Assembly: GCF_900156685.1 (NCBI RefSeq)
Contig: NZ_FTOJ01000002.1
Location: 310,001 to 374,000 of the forward strand
Source: Chryseobacterium piscicola
GTDB taxonomy: Bacteria > Bacteroidota > Bacteroidia > Flavobacteriales > Weeksellaceae
DNA length: 64,000 bases
Direction of reading: 5' to 3'
Part shown: piece by piece, positions 8,668-16,910 of the stretch
Position numbering within the stretch: position 1 is the stretch's first letter
How the letters are laid out: every line of letters begins with the position of its first letter
Position numbers and translations under genes: made by a program
Notes under the pieces: model-generated
Told to the model about the DNA's origin: nothing
Seen by the model: only the letters and a program-made list of their open reading frames with translations
Database searches by the model: none

Positions 8668-10578
8668 ATGAAAAAAATATTCACCATTTTTGCTATATCG
8701 GCAGCTTCTGTAACCTTCGCTCAGATTCAGAAAGTAGAACCTGCATTTTGGTGGAAAGGAATGAAAAATCCTGAAATCCAAATTCTAGTCTACGGAAAAG
8801 ATATCGCCAATAAAGAAATAGAATTTTCAAACGGAATAAAAGCAAAAGATATTCAGAAAGTTGAAAACCCTAATTATGTTTTTGTAACTTTAAATACGAA
8901 CGAAATCAATGTTTCAAAGTTTAAAATAAATATTAAAAATGGTAAAAAAAATCTAGATTCATACACGTATGAACTGAAAGAAAGAAAGCCAAACTCTGCC
9001 AACAGAGAATCTTTTACCTCCAAAGATTTAATGTATCTCATTATGCCCGATCGTTTTGCGAATGGAGATGAAAAAAACGATTCTCAGCCCAATCTTACTG
9101 AGAAAGCTAATCGTAATTTGCCGAACGGCCGTCACGGCGGAGATCTACGAGGAATTATCAATAATCTTAATTACCTTCAAAACTTAGGAGCTACCGCCAT
9201 CTGGCTTACTCCGGTGAACGAGGACAACGAAAAAGTATATTCCTACCATGGCTACGCCCAAACTGATTTATACAAAATAGACCCACGCTACGGAACCAAC
9301 GAAGATTATAAGGAACTCTCCCAAAAACTCAACCAAAGAAAGATGATGCTGGTGATGGATTACGTTACCAATCATTGGGGAATTTCGCATTGGCTCATTA
9401 AAGATTTGCCAACAAAAGACTGGGTTCATTGGTTTAATGGTGGCGAAAATGGATTTAAACGTTCCAACTATAAAATTACTTCACAATTTGACACAAATGC
9501 TTCCCAAATAGACAAAACAATAGCTCTAGACGGATGGTTTGATACTTCGATGCCAGATATTAATCAAAGCAATCCTTTGGTTTTAAAATATTTAACCCAA
9601 AATGCCATCTGGTGGATAGAATATGCTGAATTGGGTGGCTTCCGTGTAGATACGTATCCCTATAACGATAAAGAAGCAATGGCGAAATGGGCAAAAGCAA
9701 TCACTGATGAATATCCGAAATTTAATATTGTAGGTGAAACATGGTTAAATAACGCAGGACATATTTCTGCATGGCAAAAGAATTCTAAAACGGGAGAAGC
9801 TGCAAATTACAATTCAAATCTGCCATCTGTAATGGATTTTCCGCTGTATGATGAACTCCCGAAAGCCATTAAAGAAAAGGAAGGCTGGAATAATGGGATG
9901 AACAGAATTTATAACAGTTTTACCAATGATTTTCTCTATCCAGACATTAATAATCTTCTCGTTTTCTTTGAAAATCACGATACCGAAAGATGGAATGAAA
10001 TTTTTAATAATGATCCAAAAGCGTACAAACTGGCAATGACGATCATCTCAACCGTCCGCGGAATTCCTCAAATCTATTACGGAACCGAAATCGGAATGCG
10101 TGGTGATAAAAACAAAGGAGGCGATGCAGATATCAGAAGAGATTTTCCGGGTGGCTGGAAATCAGATAAGCAAAATGCTTTCGATATATCATCTCAAACC
10201 ACGGAGCAGAAAGAGTTTCATGATTTCACACAAAAATTATTAACGTGGAGAAAAGGCAAGGAAGTAATTCATACCGGAAAAACTAAAAATTTCGTTCCTC
10301 AGAATGATGTTTTTGTTTATTTTAGATACAACGAAAAAGAAACGGTAATGGTTGTGGTAAATAACAGCGAAAAAGAGCAAAATTTAGAATTAAATCGTTT
10401 TGCGGAATCCATGAAAGGATTTTATGGAGGAATTGATGTTATTTCTGAAGAAGAAATAGTTTTTGATAAAAGCTTAAAAATTCCTTCAAAATCTTCAATT
10501 GTTTTAGAATTAAAAGAAGAATTGGGAGAAGTCAATATTTTACCGAGTGAGAAAGCAAATTATAATCTAACCAGATAA
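8668..10578 (+). CDS. susA: GH13 alpha-amylase / neopullulanase (SusA-like)
   Basis: Endo-acting glycosidase cutting alpha-1,4 bonds of starch or maltodextrins in the periplasm. The 636-aa protein has a signal peptide (about residues 1-18, ending TFAQ), an N-terminal neopullulanase-type beta domain (about 20-115), then the GH13 barrel. Catalytic residues are visible: the nucleophile Asp in GGFRVDTYP (about 329), the acid Glu in IVGETW (about 356), and the third Asp in FFENHDTER (about 437). The C-terminal domain is beta-rich. It follows susB after a terminator. The enzyme class is clear; whether it acts on pullulan, cyclodextrin or starch cannot be read from the sequence. Confidence 0.92.
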   Translation: MKKIFTIFAISAASVTFAQIQKVEPAFWWKGMKNPEIQILVYGKDIANKEIEFSNGIKAKDIQKVENPNYVFVTLNTNEINVSKFKINIKNGKKNLDSYTYELKERKPNSANRESFTSKDLMYLIMPDRFANGDEKNDSQPNLTEKANRNLPNGRHGGDLRGIINNLNYLQNLGATAIWLTPVNEDNEKVYSYHGYAQTDLYKIDPRYGTNEDYKELSQKLNQRKMMLVMDYVTNHWGISHWLIKDLPTKDWVHWFNGGENGFKRSNYKITSQFDTNASQIDKTIALDGWFDTSMPDINQSNPLVLKYLTQNAIWWIEYAELGGFRVDTYPYNDKEAMAKWAKAITDEYPKFNIVGETWLNNAGHISAWQKNSKTGEAANYNSNLPSVMDFPLYDELPKAIKEKEGWNNGMNRIYNSFTNDFLYPDINNLLVFFENHDTERWNEIFNNDPKAYKLAMTIISTVRGIPQIYYGTEIGMRGDKNKGGDADIRRDFPGGWKSDKQNAFDISSQTTEQKEFHDFTQKLLTWRKGKEVIHTGKTKNFVPQNDVFVYFRYNEKETVMVVVNNSEKEQNLELNRFAESMKGFYGGIDVISEEEIVFDKSLKIPSKSSIVLELKEELGEVNILPSEKANYNLTR

Positions 10579-10637
10579 ATATTATAGAATTTTTAATTGT
10601 TTCTACAAATCCCTATCATTTTAAATTAAACAAATCT

Positions 10638-10675
10638 AAACCTAACAGGTTTACAAAACTTGTTAGGTTTTAAAT
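10638..10675 (+). terminator. Hairpin terminator after the alpha-amylase gene
   Basis: AAACCTAACAGGTTT (10638-10652) pairs with AAACTTGTTAGGTTT (10656-10670) around a 3-base loop. The T tract is short, so it may also be one of the dispersed palindromic repeats common in this group. Confidence 0.6.
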
Positions 10676-10682
10676 TAAAATT

Positions 10683-11198
10683 ATGAAGAAAACGACAATA
10701 TTTTTTACAATTTTCATGTTTGTCCTAAGTTTCACAACCATTTCGGCACAGACAAAATTTGAAAAAGACAAAATCGAAATCGCTACAATGCTTGATGCAT
10801 TCAATGTTGCTGCAGCCAAAGCAGATTACAAAACGTACTTCGATTTTTACGCAGAAGAATCTACATTTATCGGTACAGATGCTACCGAAGTTTGGGATAA
10901 AAAAGAATTCATGATTTGGGCAAAACCTTATTTTGATAAAAAGAAAACTTGGAATTTTACTTCATTGAAAAGAAATATCCATTTCACAAAAGATGGCCAA
11001 TTGGCATGGTTTGACGAATTATTAAATACCCAAATGAAAATCTGCCGTGGTTCAGGAGTTGTAGAAAAGATCAACGGGCATTGGAAAGTGAAGCAATATG
11101 TACTTTCTATGACAGTTCCAAATGAGGTGTCGGATAATGTAGTGGGATTGAAGGCGCCTATTGAAGATCAAATGATTTCAGAATTGAAAACAAAATAA
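10683..11198 (+). CDS. Secreted NTF2-like (SnoaL/DUF4440-type) protein
   Basis: A 171-aa protein with a signal peptide (cleavage near TISAQ) followed by one alpha+beta cone domain of the NTF2-like superfamily. The pattern of an N-terminal helix (IATMLDAFNVAAAKADY), FYAEESTFIGTDATEVW, then F...WFDELL and GHWKVKQYVLS is typical of DUF4440/SnoaL_3 proteins. Function is unknown; such domains often bind small hydrophobic ligands or act as hydrolases or isomerases. It is only 4 bases upstream of the sugar carrier gene, so the two are co-transcribed. That links it to the maltodextrin locus by position only. Confidence 0.75.
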   Translation: MKKTTIFFTIFMFVLSFTTISAQTKFEKDKIEIATMLDAFNVAAAKADYKTYFDFYAEESTFIGTDATEVWDKKEFMIWAKPYFDKKKTWNFTSLKRNIHFTKDGQLAWFDELLNTQMKICRGSGVVEKINGHWKVKQYVLSMTVPNEVSDNVVGLKAPIEDQMISELKTK

Positions 11199-11202
11199 AA
11201 TC

Positions 11203-12588
11203 ATGACAAAAAAAATAAAACCAAGTCTTTCCATGCCTCAAATCATCAACATGAGCATGGGTTTTTTGGGAATTCAGATGGCTTTCGGGCTTCAAAACGG
11301 TAATGCGAGTAGAATTTTACAAAATTTAGGAGCAGAAGTAGATAAATTACCGTTGTTTTGGTTAGTAGCACCATTGATGGGGTTGATAGTTCAGCCTATA
11401 GTCGGACATATGGGAGATAATACTTGGAGTCCGCTTGGTCGTAGAAAACCCTATTTTTTAATAGGGGCTGTTTTATGTGCAATTGGCTTAGTTTTCTTGC
11501 CAAATGCTGCATCTGTTACTCAGTTTATGGGAGCAAATGTTTTGCTTTTAGCAGTTGTTTTTTTAGCCTTAATGGATGCTTCTATTAATGTTGCTATGGA
11601 ACCCTTCAGGGCTTTAGTAGGAGATATGTTGCCAAAGCATCAAGGTACTTTAGGGTTTTCTATCCAGACAATTTTAATAGGAATTGGTGCAGTTATTGGC
11701 TCAGAAATGCCAAATTGGCTTACAAAATTAGGTGTACCTAATGTTGCACAAGAAGGATACGTTGCAGATAATGTAATTTATGCATTTTATATTGGTGCAG
11801 CAGTTTTAATTCTTTCCATTATGTATACTATTTTTACCACTAAAGAATATTCTCCCAAAGAATTTGCAGAATTTGAGGGTGGTAAAGAGATGGTAGAAGA
11901 ACATTCGAAATTTTCAGATATTTATAAAGATTTTGGAAATATTCCTTTACAAATGAAGAAACTAGGAGTAGTTCAATTTTTTTCTTGGTTTGCTTTATTT
12001 ACAATGTGGGTTTTTACAACAAGTGCTTTAGCAACACATCATTTTGGATTACCTCCAGAAGATGGAAGTTCTGTTAAATTTAATCAAGCAGGGGATTTAC
12101 AAAATCACTTATTTGGATTGTATAATTTATTTGCTATTCCATTTGCTTTTTTCTTATCCCCAATAGCAAAAATATTGGGTAAAAAACAAACGCATGCATT
12201 GGCATTATTAAGTGGTGGTTTAGGTTTGATTTCTATGTTTTTTATTAAAGATACTTCATTGCTTTGGATTTCGATGGTAGGATTGGGGTTTGCTTGGGCA
12301 AGTATCCTCGCAATGCCTTATGCAATGTTGATTGATTCAATTCCTCAAAGAAAAATGGGCATTTATATGGGTATATTCAATTTTTTTATTGTAATTCCTC
12401 AAATTGTTAATGTAATTTTCGGCGGAATTATTGTAAAACAAATTTTCGGAAATATGGCTATGGATTATGTAGTTGTAGGAGGGGTTTTTATGATAGTTGC
12501 GGCTGCAGTAACTATGTTTTTAATTAAAAATCAAGCAAACGAAACTCCAAAAGAAATTGAAGATGAAATTCAACAGGTACATTTTTAG
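11203..12588 (+). CDS. MFS sugar carrier, SLC45/GPH type, probable maltose transporter
   Basis: Inner-membrane permease with about 12 hydrophobic segments over 461 aa. The loop 2-3 motif PLGRRKPYFLIG (about residues 79-92) and the N-terminal SMPQIINMSMGFLGIQMAFGL segment are characteristic of the SLC45/sucrose-proton symporter branch. This branch is regularly found beside sus-type genes in Bacteroidetes and annotated as a maltose transporter. It would take maltose or glucose made by SusA/SusB into the cytoplasm. It is the last gene of the locus. Substrate is inferred from context and family. Confidence 0.85.
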   Translation: MTKKIKPSLSMPQIINMSMGFLGIQMAFGLQNGNASRILQNLGAEVDKLPLFWLVAPLMGLIVQPIVGHMGDNTWSPLGRRKPYFLIGAVLCAIGLVFLPNAASVTQFMGANVLLLAVVFLALMDASINVAMEPFRALVGDMLPKHQGTLGFSIQTILIGIGAVIGSEMPNWLTKLGVPNVAQEGYVADNVIYAFYIGAAVLILSIMYTIFTTKEYSPKEFAEFEGGKEMVEEHSKFSDIYKDFGNIPLQMKKLGVVQFFSWFALFTMWVFTTSALATHHFGLPPEDGSSVKFNQAGDLQNHLFGLYNLFAIPFAFFLSPIAKILGKKQTHALALLSGGLGLISMFFIKDTSLLWISMVGLGFAWASILAMPYAMLIDSIPQRKMGIYMGIFNFFIVIPQIVNVIFGGIIVKQIFGNMAMDYVVVGGVFMIVAAAVTMFLIKNQANETPKEIEDEIQQVHF

Positions 12589-12644
12589 TTTAATTAGAAA
12601 TTAGAAATTATTTTTACTGAATATCCGCAATTTATCACAATTAA

Positions 12645-12765
12645 AAAATCTTTGTTTTTCATTATTAAGTTTACGTCTTTGTTTATCTTGAAATGATGAT
12701 TAGTAAAAAAAGCTTTGTGTGCCGTTTGCGTTAAAATTTAGCATGATGAATAAAAACGCACAATC
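12645..12765 (+). repeat. Degenerate dispersed intergenic repeat, copy 1
   Basis: TTTGTTTTTC, TTAAGTTTA, then TTTGCGTTAAAATTTAGCAT and GATGAATAA occur in the same order and similar spacing as in 26495-26605. The middle parts differ in sequence and length, so this is an old, decayed pair. Confidence 0.5.
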
Positions 12766-12815
12766 ATTTATTTTTTGATAACATTAAAGATGATTGCAAT
12801 AATTTTTTCAATAGG

Positions 12816-12833
12816 AGCGGACTTTAGTCCGCT
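12816..12833. repeat. Short palindromic hairpin element
   Basis: AGCGGACTTTAGTCCGCT is an 8-bp stem with a 2-base loop followed by TTT. A similar small hairpin, TGGCTTAGCCA, follows at 12859-12869. They resemble REP-like units; a weak terminator role for the upstream carrier gene is possible but it lies 230 bases away. Confidence 0.5.
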
Positions 12834-13312
12834 TTTCTTAATTATTAAAAGACGCGGATGGCTTAGCCAAAACTAAACATTCTTAAAACGTTAATTGAAA
12901 CCATGATGCATTTTGTAGATGCCGTCAAGCGATTGAAAATTAGAGTCTTTGTATTACTTTGCTAAATGAAATGCCAATTTTTATCTTAAAAATTACATTT
13001 ATTATAAGATCTTTATTTTTCCCTAGCGATAAAAACAAAGTTATGCAAGGAATTGTAAAAATCCCTTTAAATAAACGTAAACAAAGCCGTTTGACTAAGT
13101 CGAATCTTCGATTTTATTATTTACGAAAGACAATAATTCAAAATGCACAATGGGTTTAATTGAATTTTAATCTTAACAAATTCACTTCAAAGAAAATTGA
13201 CCATTACATTGACCAATCCTTTCTTATCTTACATCAACATCCACCAATCAAATTTTGACGAATTTTGTTCTTGTAAATTTAAATATCAGATATCAATAGT
13301 AAATCATCAATT

Positions 13313-14041
13313 ATGAAAACAATATATCACAAAGCAGATTCTAGAGGTCACGCAAATCACGGTTGGTTAAATTCTTATCATACCTTTAGTTTTGCAGGGT
13401 ATCAAAACAGAGAAAGATCAAACTTTGGAGTGTTGAGGGTTTTAAATGACGACACCGTTTCTCAGGGAATGGGTTTCGGAACGCACCCTCACAAAAACAT
13501 GGAGATCATCTCGATTCCGTTGGAAGGAAACCTAGAACATAAAGATTCTATGGGAACCACTGCCGTTATCAGAAAAGGAGAAATACAGGTAATGAGCGCT
13601 GGAACCGGTGTAATGCATAGCGAATACAATCAAAATAAAGATGAAGCCGTAAAATTCTTACAAATATGGGTTTTTCCCAGAGAAGAAAATGTAGAGCCAA
13701 GATACGACCAGAAAAGTATCAAAGATGGAGAGAAAATCAACGGTTTCCAACAAATTTTATCTCCGGATAAAAACGATGACGGAGTTTGGATTCATCAAGA
13801 TGCTTGGTTTAATTTAGCTAATTTTACCAAAGGAAACAGTGAAAATTACACCTTCCACAAAAAAGGAAACGGAGTTTACGCATTTGTATTAAAAGGCAGC
13901 GCAAAAGTAGGCGACAGAATCTTAAACGAAAAAGATGGATTAGGAATTTGGGACACCCAAAGTTTCAACATCGAAGCCGTAGAAAATACCGAAATTCTTT
14001 TGATGGAAGTTCCAATGGATTTACCGGCATATTTAAAATAA
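13313..14041 (+). CDS. Pirin family protein (bicupin)
   Basis: A 242-aa pirin/YhhW-type protein. Two cupin halves are visible. The N-terminal half has the metal-binding residues in GFGTHPHKNMEI (about residues 57-68) and the later His/Glu of GTGVMHSE (about 98-105), and the pirin hallmark ADSRGHANHGWLNSYHTFSF at residues 8-27. Bacterial homologues include quercetin 2,3-dioxygenase-like enzymes and proteins with regulatory roles, so the exact activity is open. It stands alone after a long repeat-bearing interval, and an FMN reductase gene follows after a spacer with hairpin repeats. Confidence 0.9.
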   Translation: MKTIYHKADSRGHANHGWLNSYHTFSFAGYQNRERSNFGVLRVLNDDTVSQGMGFGTHPHKNMEIISIPLEGNLEHKDSMGTTAVIRKGEIQVMSAGTGVMHSEYNQNKDEAVKFLQIWVFPREENVEPRYDQKSIKDGEKINGFQQILSPDKNDDGVWIHQDAWFNLANFTKGNSENYTFHKKGNGVYAFVLKGSAKVGDRILNEKDGLGIWDTQSFNIEAVENTEILLMEVPMDLPAYLK

Positions 14042-14113
14042 CACTAATTTTGCACCATCAAAATTTAAAGGCTTTTGATAATAAATATTCTAATGTAATT
14101 TTCAAAGCAATCA

Positions 14114-14198
14114 AACCACGAAGTGGTTAAATGTGAATAGCCATGGGTGAAACCCATGGAAAAAAGACAACCGGCAACAACGAACCACAAAGTGGTTC
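14114..14198. repeat. Cluster of three perfect short hairpins (REP-like)
   Basis: Three perfect inverted repeats with 3-base loops lie in 85 bases: AACCAC-GAA-GTGGTT (14114-14128), CCATGGGT-GAA-ACCCATGG (14141-14159) and GAACCAC-AAA-GTGGTTC (14182-14198). The first and third share the same stem. No T tract follows, so they look like repeat elements rather than terminators. No transposase is nearby. Confidence 0.65.
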
Positions 14199-14238
14199 AA
14201 CAAATAACCCGCAAAAAATCAATAAAATAATTCAATAA

Positions 14239-14790
14239 ATGAAAATCTTAGCCATCGCAGGAAGTAATTCCGATACATCAATTAATAAACAATTGGTTAC
14301 CTACACCACAACATTATTTACTAATGCAGAAGTGGAAATTGTAGACATGAACGATTTTGAAATGCCAATCTACAAACACCAAAGAGAAGTAGAAAGTGGT
14401 GTTCCTCAACAAGCAATTGATTTCGCTTCAAAAATCGATAATGCAGATCTACTTTTAGTTTCGCTTTCTGAGCACAACGGAACGTATTCTACAGCTTTTA
14501 AAAATGTTTTCGACTGGACTTCAAGAATTAAACAAAGAGCAGTTTGGAACGAAAAACCAATGTTGTTGATGGCTACAGCTCCTGGTGCAAGAGGCGGTTT
14601 AGGTGTTTTGGAAGCTGCTGAAAAGCGTTTTCCTTTACATGGAGGAAATATTATAGACACTTTTACACTACCTTTCTTTAATGACAATTTTGATAAAGAA
14701 ACTCAAAAAATTTCTAATCAAGAAAAAGACAGTGAGTTACGCGAAAAAGTAAACAAGATTTCTGCACTTGAAACAATCTTAGAAAAATAG
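14239..14790 (+). CDS. NADPH-dependent FMN reductase family protein
   Basis: A 183-aa flavodoxin-like fold protein. It starts with the FMN phosphate-binding loop IAGSNSDTSINKQL (residues 5-18), has LLVSLSEHNGTYSTAFKNVF DW segments typical of the family around residues 73-95, and APGARGGLGVLEAAEKR near 115-130. It should reduce FMN or small electrophiles/quinones with NADPH in the cytoplasm. Monocistronic by layout: hairpin repeats precede it, and the purine promoter begins immediately after its stop. Confidence 0.88.
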   Translation: MKILAIAGSNSDTSINKQLVTYTTTLFTNAEVEIVDMNDFEMPIYKHQREVESGVPQQAIDFASKIDNADLLLVSLSEHNGTYSTAFKNVFDWTSRIKQRAVWNEKPMLLMATAPGARGGLGVLEAAEKRFPLHGGNIIDTFTLPFFNDNFDKETQKISNQEKDSELREKVNKISALETILEK

Positions 14791-14793
14791 CAT

Positions 14794-14823
14794 TTGAATA
14801 TTAACTTAAAATTAATATCTTTG
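14794..14823 (+). promoter_or_regulatory. Strong Bacteroidetes-type promoter for the purM leader
   Basis: TTG at 14794-14796 and TATCTTTG at 14816-14823 are separated by exactly 19 bases, an ideal match to the Bacteroidetes -33/-7 consensus. Transcription should start near 14830, just before a 24-codon ORF and a terminator hairpin that precede purM. Confidence 0.8.
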
Positions 14824-14837
14824 CAAAAAGAAAAAAG

Positions 14838-14912
14838 ATGAAGATTCAATCCACTTTCAAAGAATGTTTTTCAATTAATGGAAAAACTGTGGACTCTGAA
14901 ACTCTCATGTAA
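14838..14912 (+). CDS. 24-aa leader ORF upstream of purM
   Basis: An ATG about 8 bases after the predicted transcript start opens 24 codons: it begins MKIQSTFKECFS, continues INGKTVDSE and ends TLM before TAA. A 12-bp terminator hairpin follows 6 bases after the stop. The arrangement of promoter, tiny ORF and terminator looks like an attenuator leader peptide or a small stand-alone transcript. The peptide has no run of one amino acid, so an amino-acid attenuation mechanism is not apparent. I do not recognise a family. Its AAAAAAG-rich upstream context is compatible with translation in this group. Confidence 0.45.
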   Translation: MKIQSTFKECFSINGKTVDSETLM

Positions 14913-14918
14913 AATATC

Positions 14919-14960
14919 AGCCGATAATCTAACAAGATTGTCGGCTTTTTTATTTTTTTT
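14919..14960 (+). terminator. Strong intrinsic terminator / attenuator before purM
   Basis: AGCCGATAATCT (14919-14930) pairs with AGATTGTCGGCT (14935-14946) around AACA, 12 bp with one G-U pair, followed by a long T-rich tract. It stands between the promoter at 14794-14823 and purM, so purM transcription needs read-through or a second promoter. Confidence 0.85.
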
Positions 14961-15042
14961 AAATCAAACTATAAGTAAAAATAAAAAGATAAAAGAGGTC
15001 AGTCTGTAATCTGAAATCTAGCATCTAAAAATCTAAATTATA

Positions 15043-16035
15043 ATGAGCAATACTTACAAATCTGCAGGTGTAGACAAAGAAGAAGGTTACAAAACCGTTG
15101 ATAAAATCAAAAAAGCGGTGGGCGAAACGCACAATTCCAATGTATTGAATCATTTGGGAAGCTTCGGTGCTTTTTACGAAATTGGCGGGTACAAAAACCC
15201 TGTTTTGGTTTCTGGAACTGACGGAGTAGGAACGAAGCTGAAAGTCGCTTTAGATTCAAAAAGATATGATTCTATCGGTGTAGACTGCTTCGCAATGTGT
15301 GCCAACGACATCCTTTGCCATGGTGCAAAGCCATTATTTTTCCTTGATTATTTAGCTTGTGGGAAATTAGATTCTGAAATTGCTGCAGAAATAGTTTTAG
15401 GAATGGTAAAAGCCTGTAAAGATAACAACTGCGCATTGATTGGTGGTGAAACTGCCGAAATGCCAGGAATGTATCAACCAGGGGATTATGATGTTGCAGG
15501 TTTTTGTGTAGGAATAGTTGAAAAAGACCAGATTATTGATGGGTCAAAAATCAAAGCAGGAGATAAAATCATTGCATTGCCAAGTTCAGGATTTCACTCA
15601 AACGGATTTTCTTTGGTAAGAAAAATATTCCCGAATTTTGAAGAAGAATTTGAAGGAAAGCCTTTGTTCGAAACACTTTTGGTTCCTACAAGATTATATT
15701 ACAAAGACATTCACAAAGTAATTGAAGAAATAGAAGTTGCAGGAATTGCCCATATTACAGGTGGCGGTTTGTACGAAAATATCCCAAGAATTATAGCTGA
15801 TGGATTATGTGCTTCAATTGATGCCTCAAAAATTCAAATTCCTAGCATAATGTTGGAGTTGGAGAAAAGAGGAAACATCGCCCGTGAAGAAATGTTCGGA
15901 ACCTTCAACATGGGCGTAGGAATGATTGTTGTTGTAGATCAGGAACACGCTGAAAAAGTACTTCATCTTTTAGATGACGCTTACCAAATCGGAGAAATCA
16001 CGGAAGGAACTGAAAAAATTAGTTTGAAAATTTGA
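15043..16035 (+). CDS. purM: Phosphoribosylformylglycinamidine cyclo-ligase (AIR synthetase)
   Basis: Fifth step of IMP synthesis: ATP-dependent closure of FGAM to AIR. At 330 aa it shows the PurM/PurL fold signatures VSGTDGVGTKLKVA (about residues 57-70), ANDILCHGAKPLFFLDYLA (about 87-105) and GGETAEMPGMY (about 138-148). The last codons, SLKI-stop, are read from an AATTTGAAAATTTGA-like dispersed repeat that overlaps the end of the gene. First structural gene of the purM-N-H-D-guaA block, lying behind a leader ORF and terminator. Confidence 0.95.
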   Translation: MSNTYKSAGVDKEEGYKTVDKIKKAVGETHNSNVLNHLGSFGAFYEIGGYKNPVLVSGTDGVGTKLKVALDSKRYDSIGVDCFAMCANDILCHGAKPLFFLDYLACGKLDSEIAAEIVLGMVKACKDNNCALIGGETAEMPGMYQPGDYDVAGFCVGIVEKDQIIDGSKIKAGDKIIALPSSGFHSNGFSLVRKIFPNFEEEFEGKPLFETLLVPTRLYYKDIHKVIEEIEVAGIAHITGGGLYENIPRIIADGLCASIDASKIQIPSIMLELEKRGNIAREEMFGTFNMGVGMIVVVDQEHAEKVLHLLDDAYQIGEITEGTEKISLKI

Positions 16036-16097
16036 AAATGTGCTAATTAGATAATGTATTTATTTAATTTTCAAATTAACTTATTTTCAAATTGATT
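16028..16097. repeat. AATTTGAAAAT-type dispersed inverted repeat at the purM 3' end
   Basis: AATTTGAAAAT (16029-16039) and ATTTTCAAATT (16067-16077) are an 11-bp inverted pair, followed by another ATTTTCAAATTG copy near 16084-16095. The left copy overlaps the purM stop codon. The same motif occurs at 28075-28166 and at the end of the copper ATPase gene (36601-36640). Confidence 0.65.
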
Positions 16098-16101
16098 CAT
16101 T

Positions 16102-16671
16102 ATGAATAACTTAGTTATACTCGTTTCAGGCTCAGGAACCAATCTTCAGAGAATTATCGATACTATTGACAACGAAGAAATCCAGAATGCAAAAATATCT
16201 TTAGTGGTTGCCGACAGAGAATGTTACGGATTAGAAAGAGCAAAAAATCACAACATAGAAACTGTGTTAATCCCGAGAGGGAAAAACTTCAGCAGCGATT
16301 TAAGTAAAATAATTCCGGAAAATACAGATTTAATAGTATTGGCAGGGTTTTTATCAATCCTCAAACCAGAATTCGTAGAAAGTTGGGAAAATAAAATTAT
16401 CAATATCCATCCGGCCTTACTACCAAAATACGGCGGAAAAGGAATGTGGGGACATCATGTTCACAATGCTGTCATCGAAGCTAAAGAAAAAGAAAGCGGG
16501 GCAACCGTACATTTTGTAACCGTAGGAATTGATGAAGGCGAAGCAATTCTTCAGAAATCATTCGAAGTCACAGAAAATGACACTCCCGAAACATTAGCAG
16601 AAAAAGTTCACAAAATTGAATATGAAATTTTTCCAATAGCCATCAATAAATTACTCAATGTACCAATCTAG
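16102..16671 (+). CDS. purN: Phosphoribosylglycinamide formyltransferase (GAR transformylase)
   Basis: Transfers a formyl group from 10-formyl-THF to GAR, third step of purine synthesis. The 189-aa protein has the N-terminal VSGSGTNLQRIID motif, the active-site stretch INIHPALLPKYGGKGMWG (about residues 93-110) with the catalytic His, and SGATVHFVTVGIDEGEAI (about 132-149) carrying the catalytic Asp. Lies 66 bases after purM, with the dispersed inverted repeat between them. Confidence 0.95.
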   Translation: MNNLVILVSGSGTNLQRIIDTIDNEEIQNAKISLVVADRECYGLERAKNHNIETVLIPRGKNFSSDLSKIIPENTDLIVLAGFLSILKPEFVESWENKIINIHPALLPKYGGKGMWGHHVHNAVIEAKEKESGATVHFVTVGIDEGEAILQKSFEVTENDTPETLAEKVHKIEYEIFPIAINKLLNVPI

Positions 16672-16910
16672 TACTTTGCTACATTGTTTAACTGGTACAT
16701 TGTTACATTAAAAAGATAAAGACACACTTAGGTGAAAAAAATATTTCGAAAAGTAAAAAATCTAAGTAAAAATAAGATCGGAGGTGAAAGAACCGATCTA
16801 CAGTTTGAAATAACTGTAAAAAGTAAAAGTTGAAAAAGTCCGAAGGGACAAAGTGAAAAATGAGTGAAAATCGCAATCCTGCGATTTTCGCTTCAAAAAA
16901 TTAAAAATCT
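16672..16910. other. Spacer with several small imperfect inverted repeats
   Basis: The 239 bases between purN and purH hold GATCGG...CCGATC (16776-16799), CAGTTTGAAATAACTG (16801-16816) and AATCGCAATCCTGCGATT (16867-16884). None is followed by a good T tract, so they look like repeat debris rather than terminators. Confidence 0.45.

Larger units (their letters stand above)
12589..13312. other. Gene-poor interval of 724 bases with decayed repeats
   Basis: No credible gene was seen. The interval holds a degenerate dispersed repeat (about 12645-12765), a palindrome at 12816-12833 and a smaller one at 12859-12869. A 66-codon open frame at 12959-13159 has no family resemblance and no promoter or composition signal. 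The promoter of the pirin gene should lie in the last 100 bases but no clear TAnnTTTG box is seen. Confidence 0.5.

Noticed and set aside
12959..13159. A 66-codon open frame in the long interval before the pirin gene.
   Set aside because: No recognisable similarity, no start signal, and it lies in repeat-rich AT spacer.
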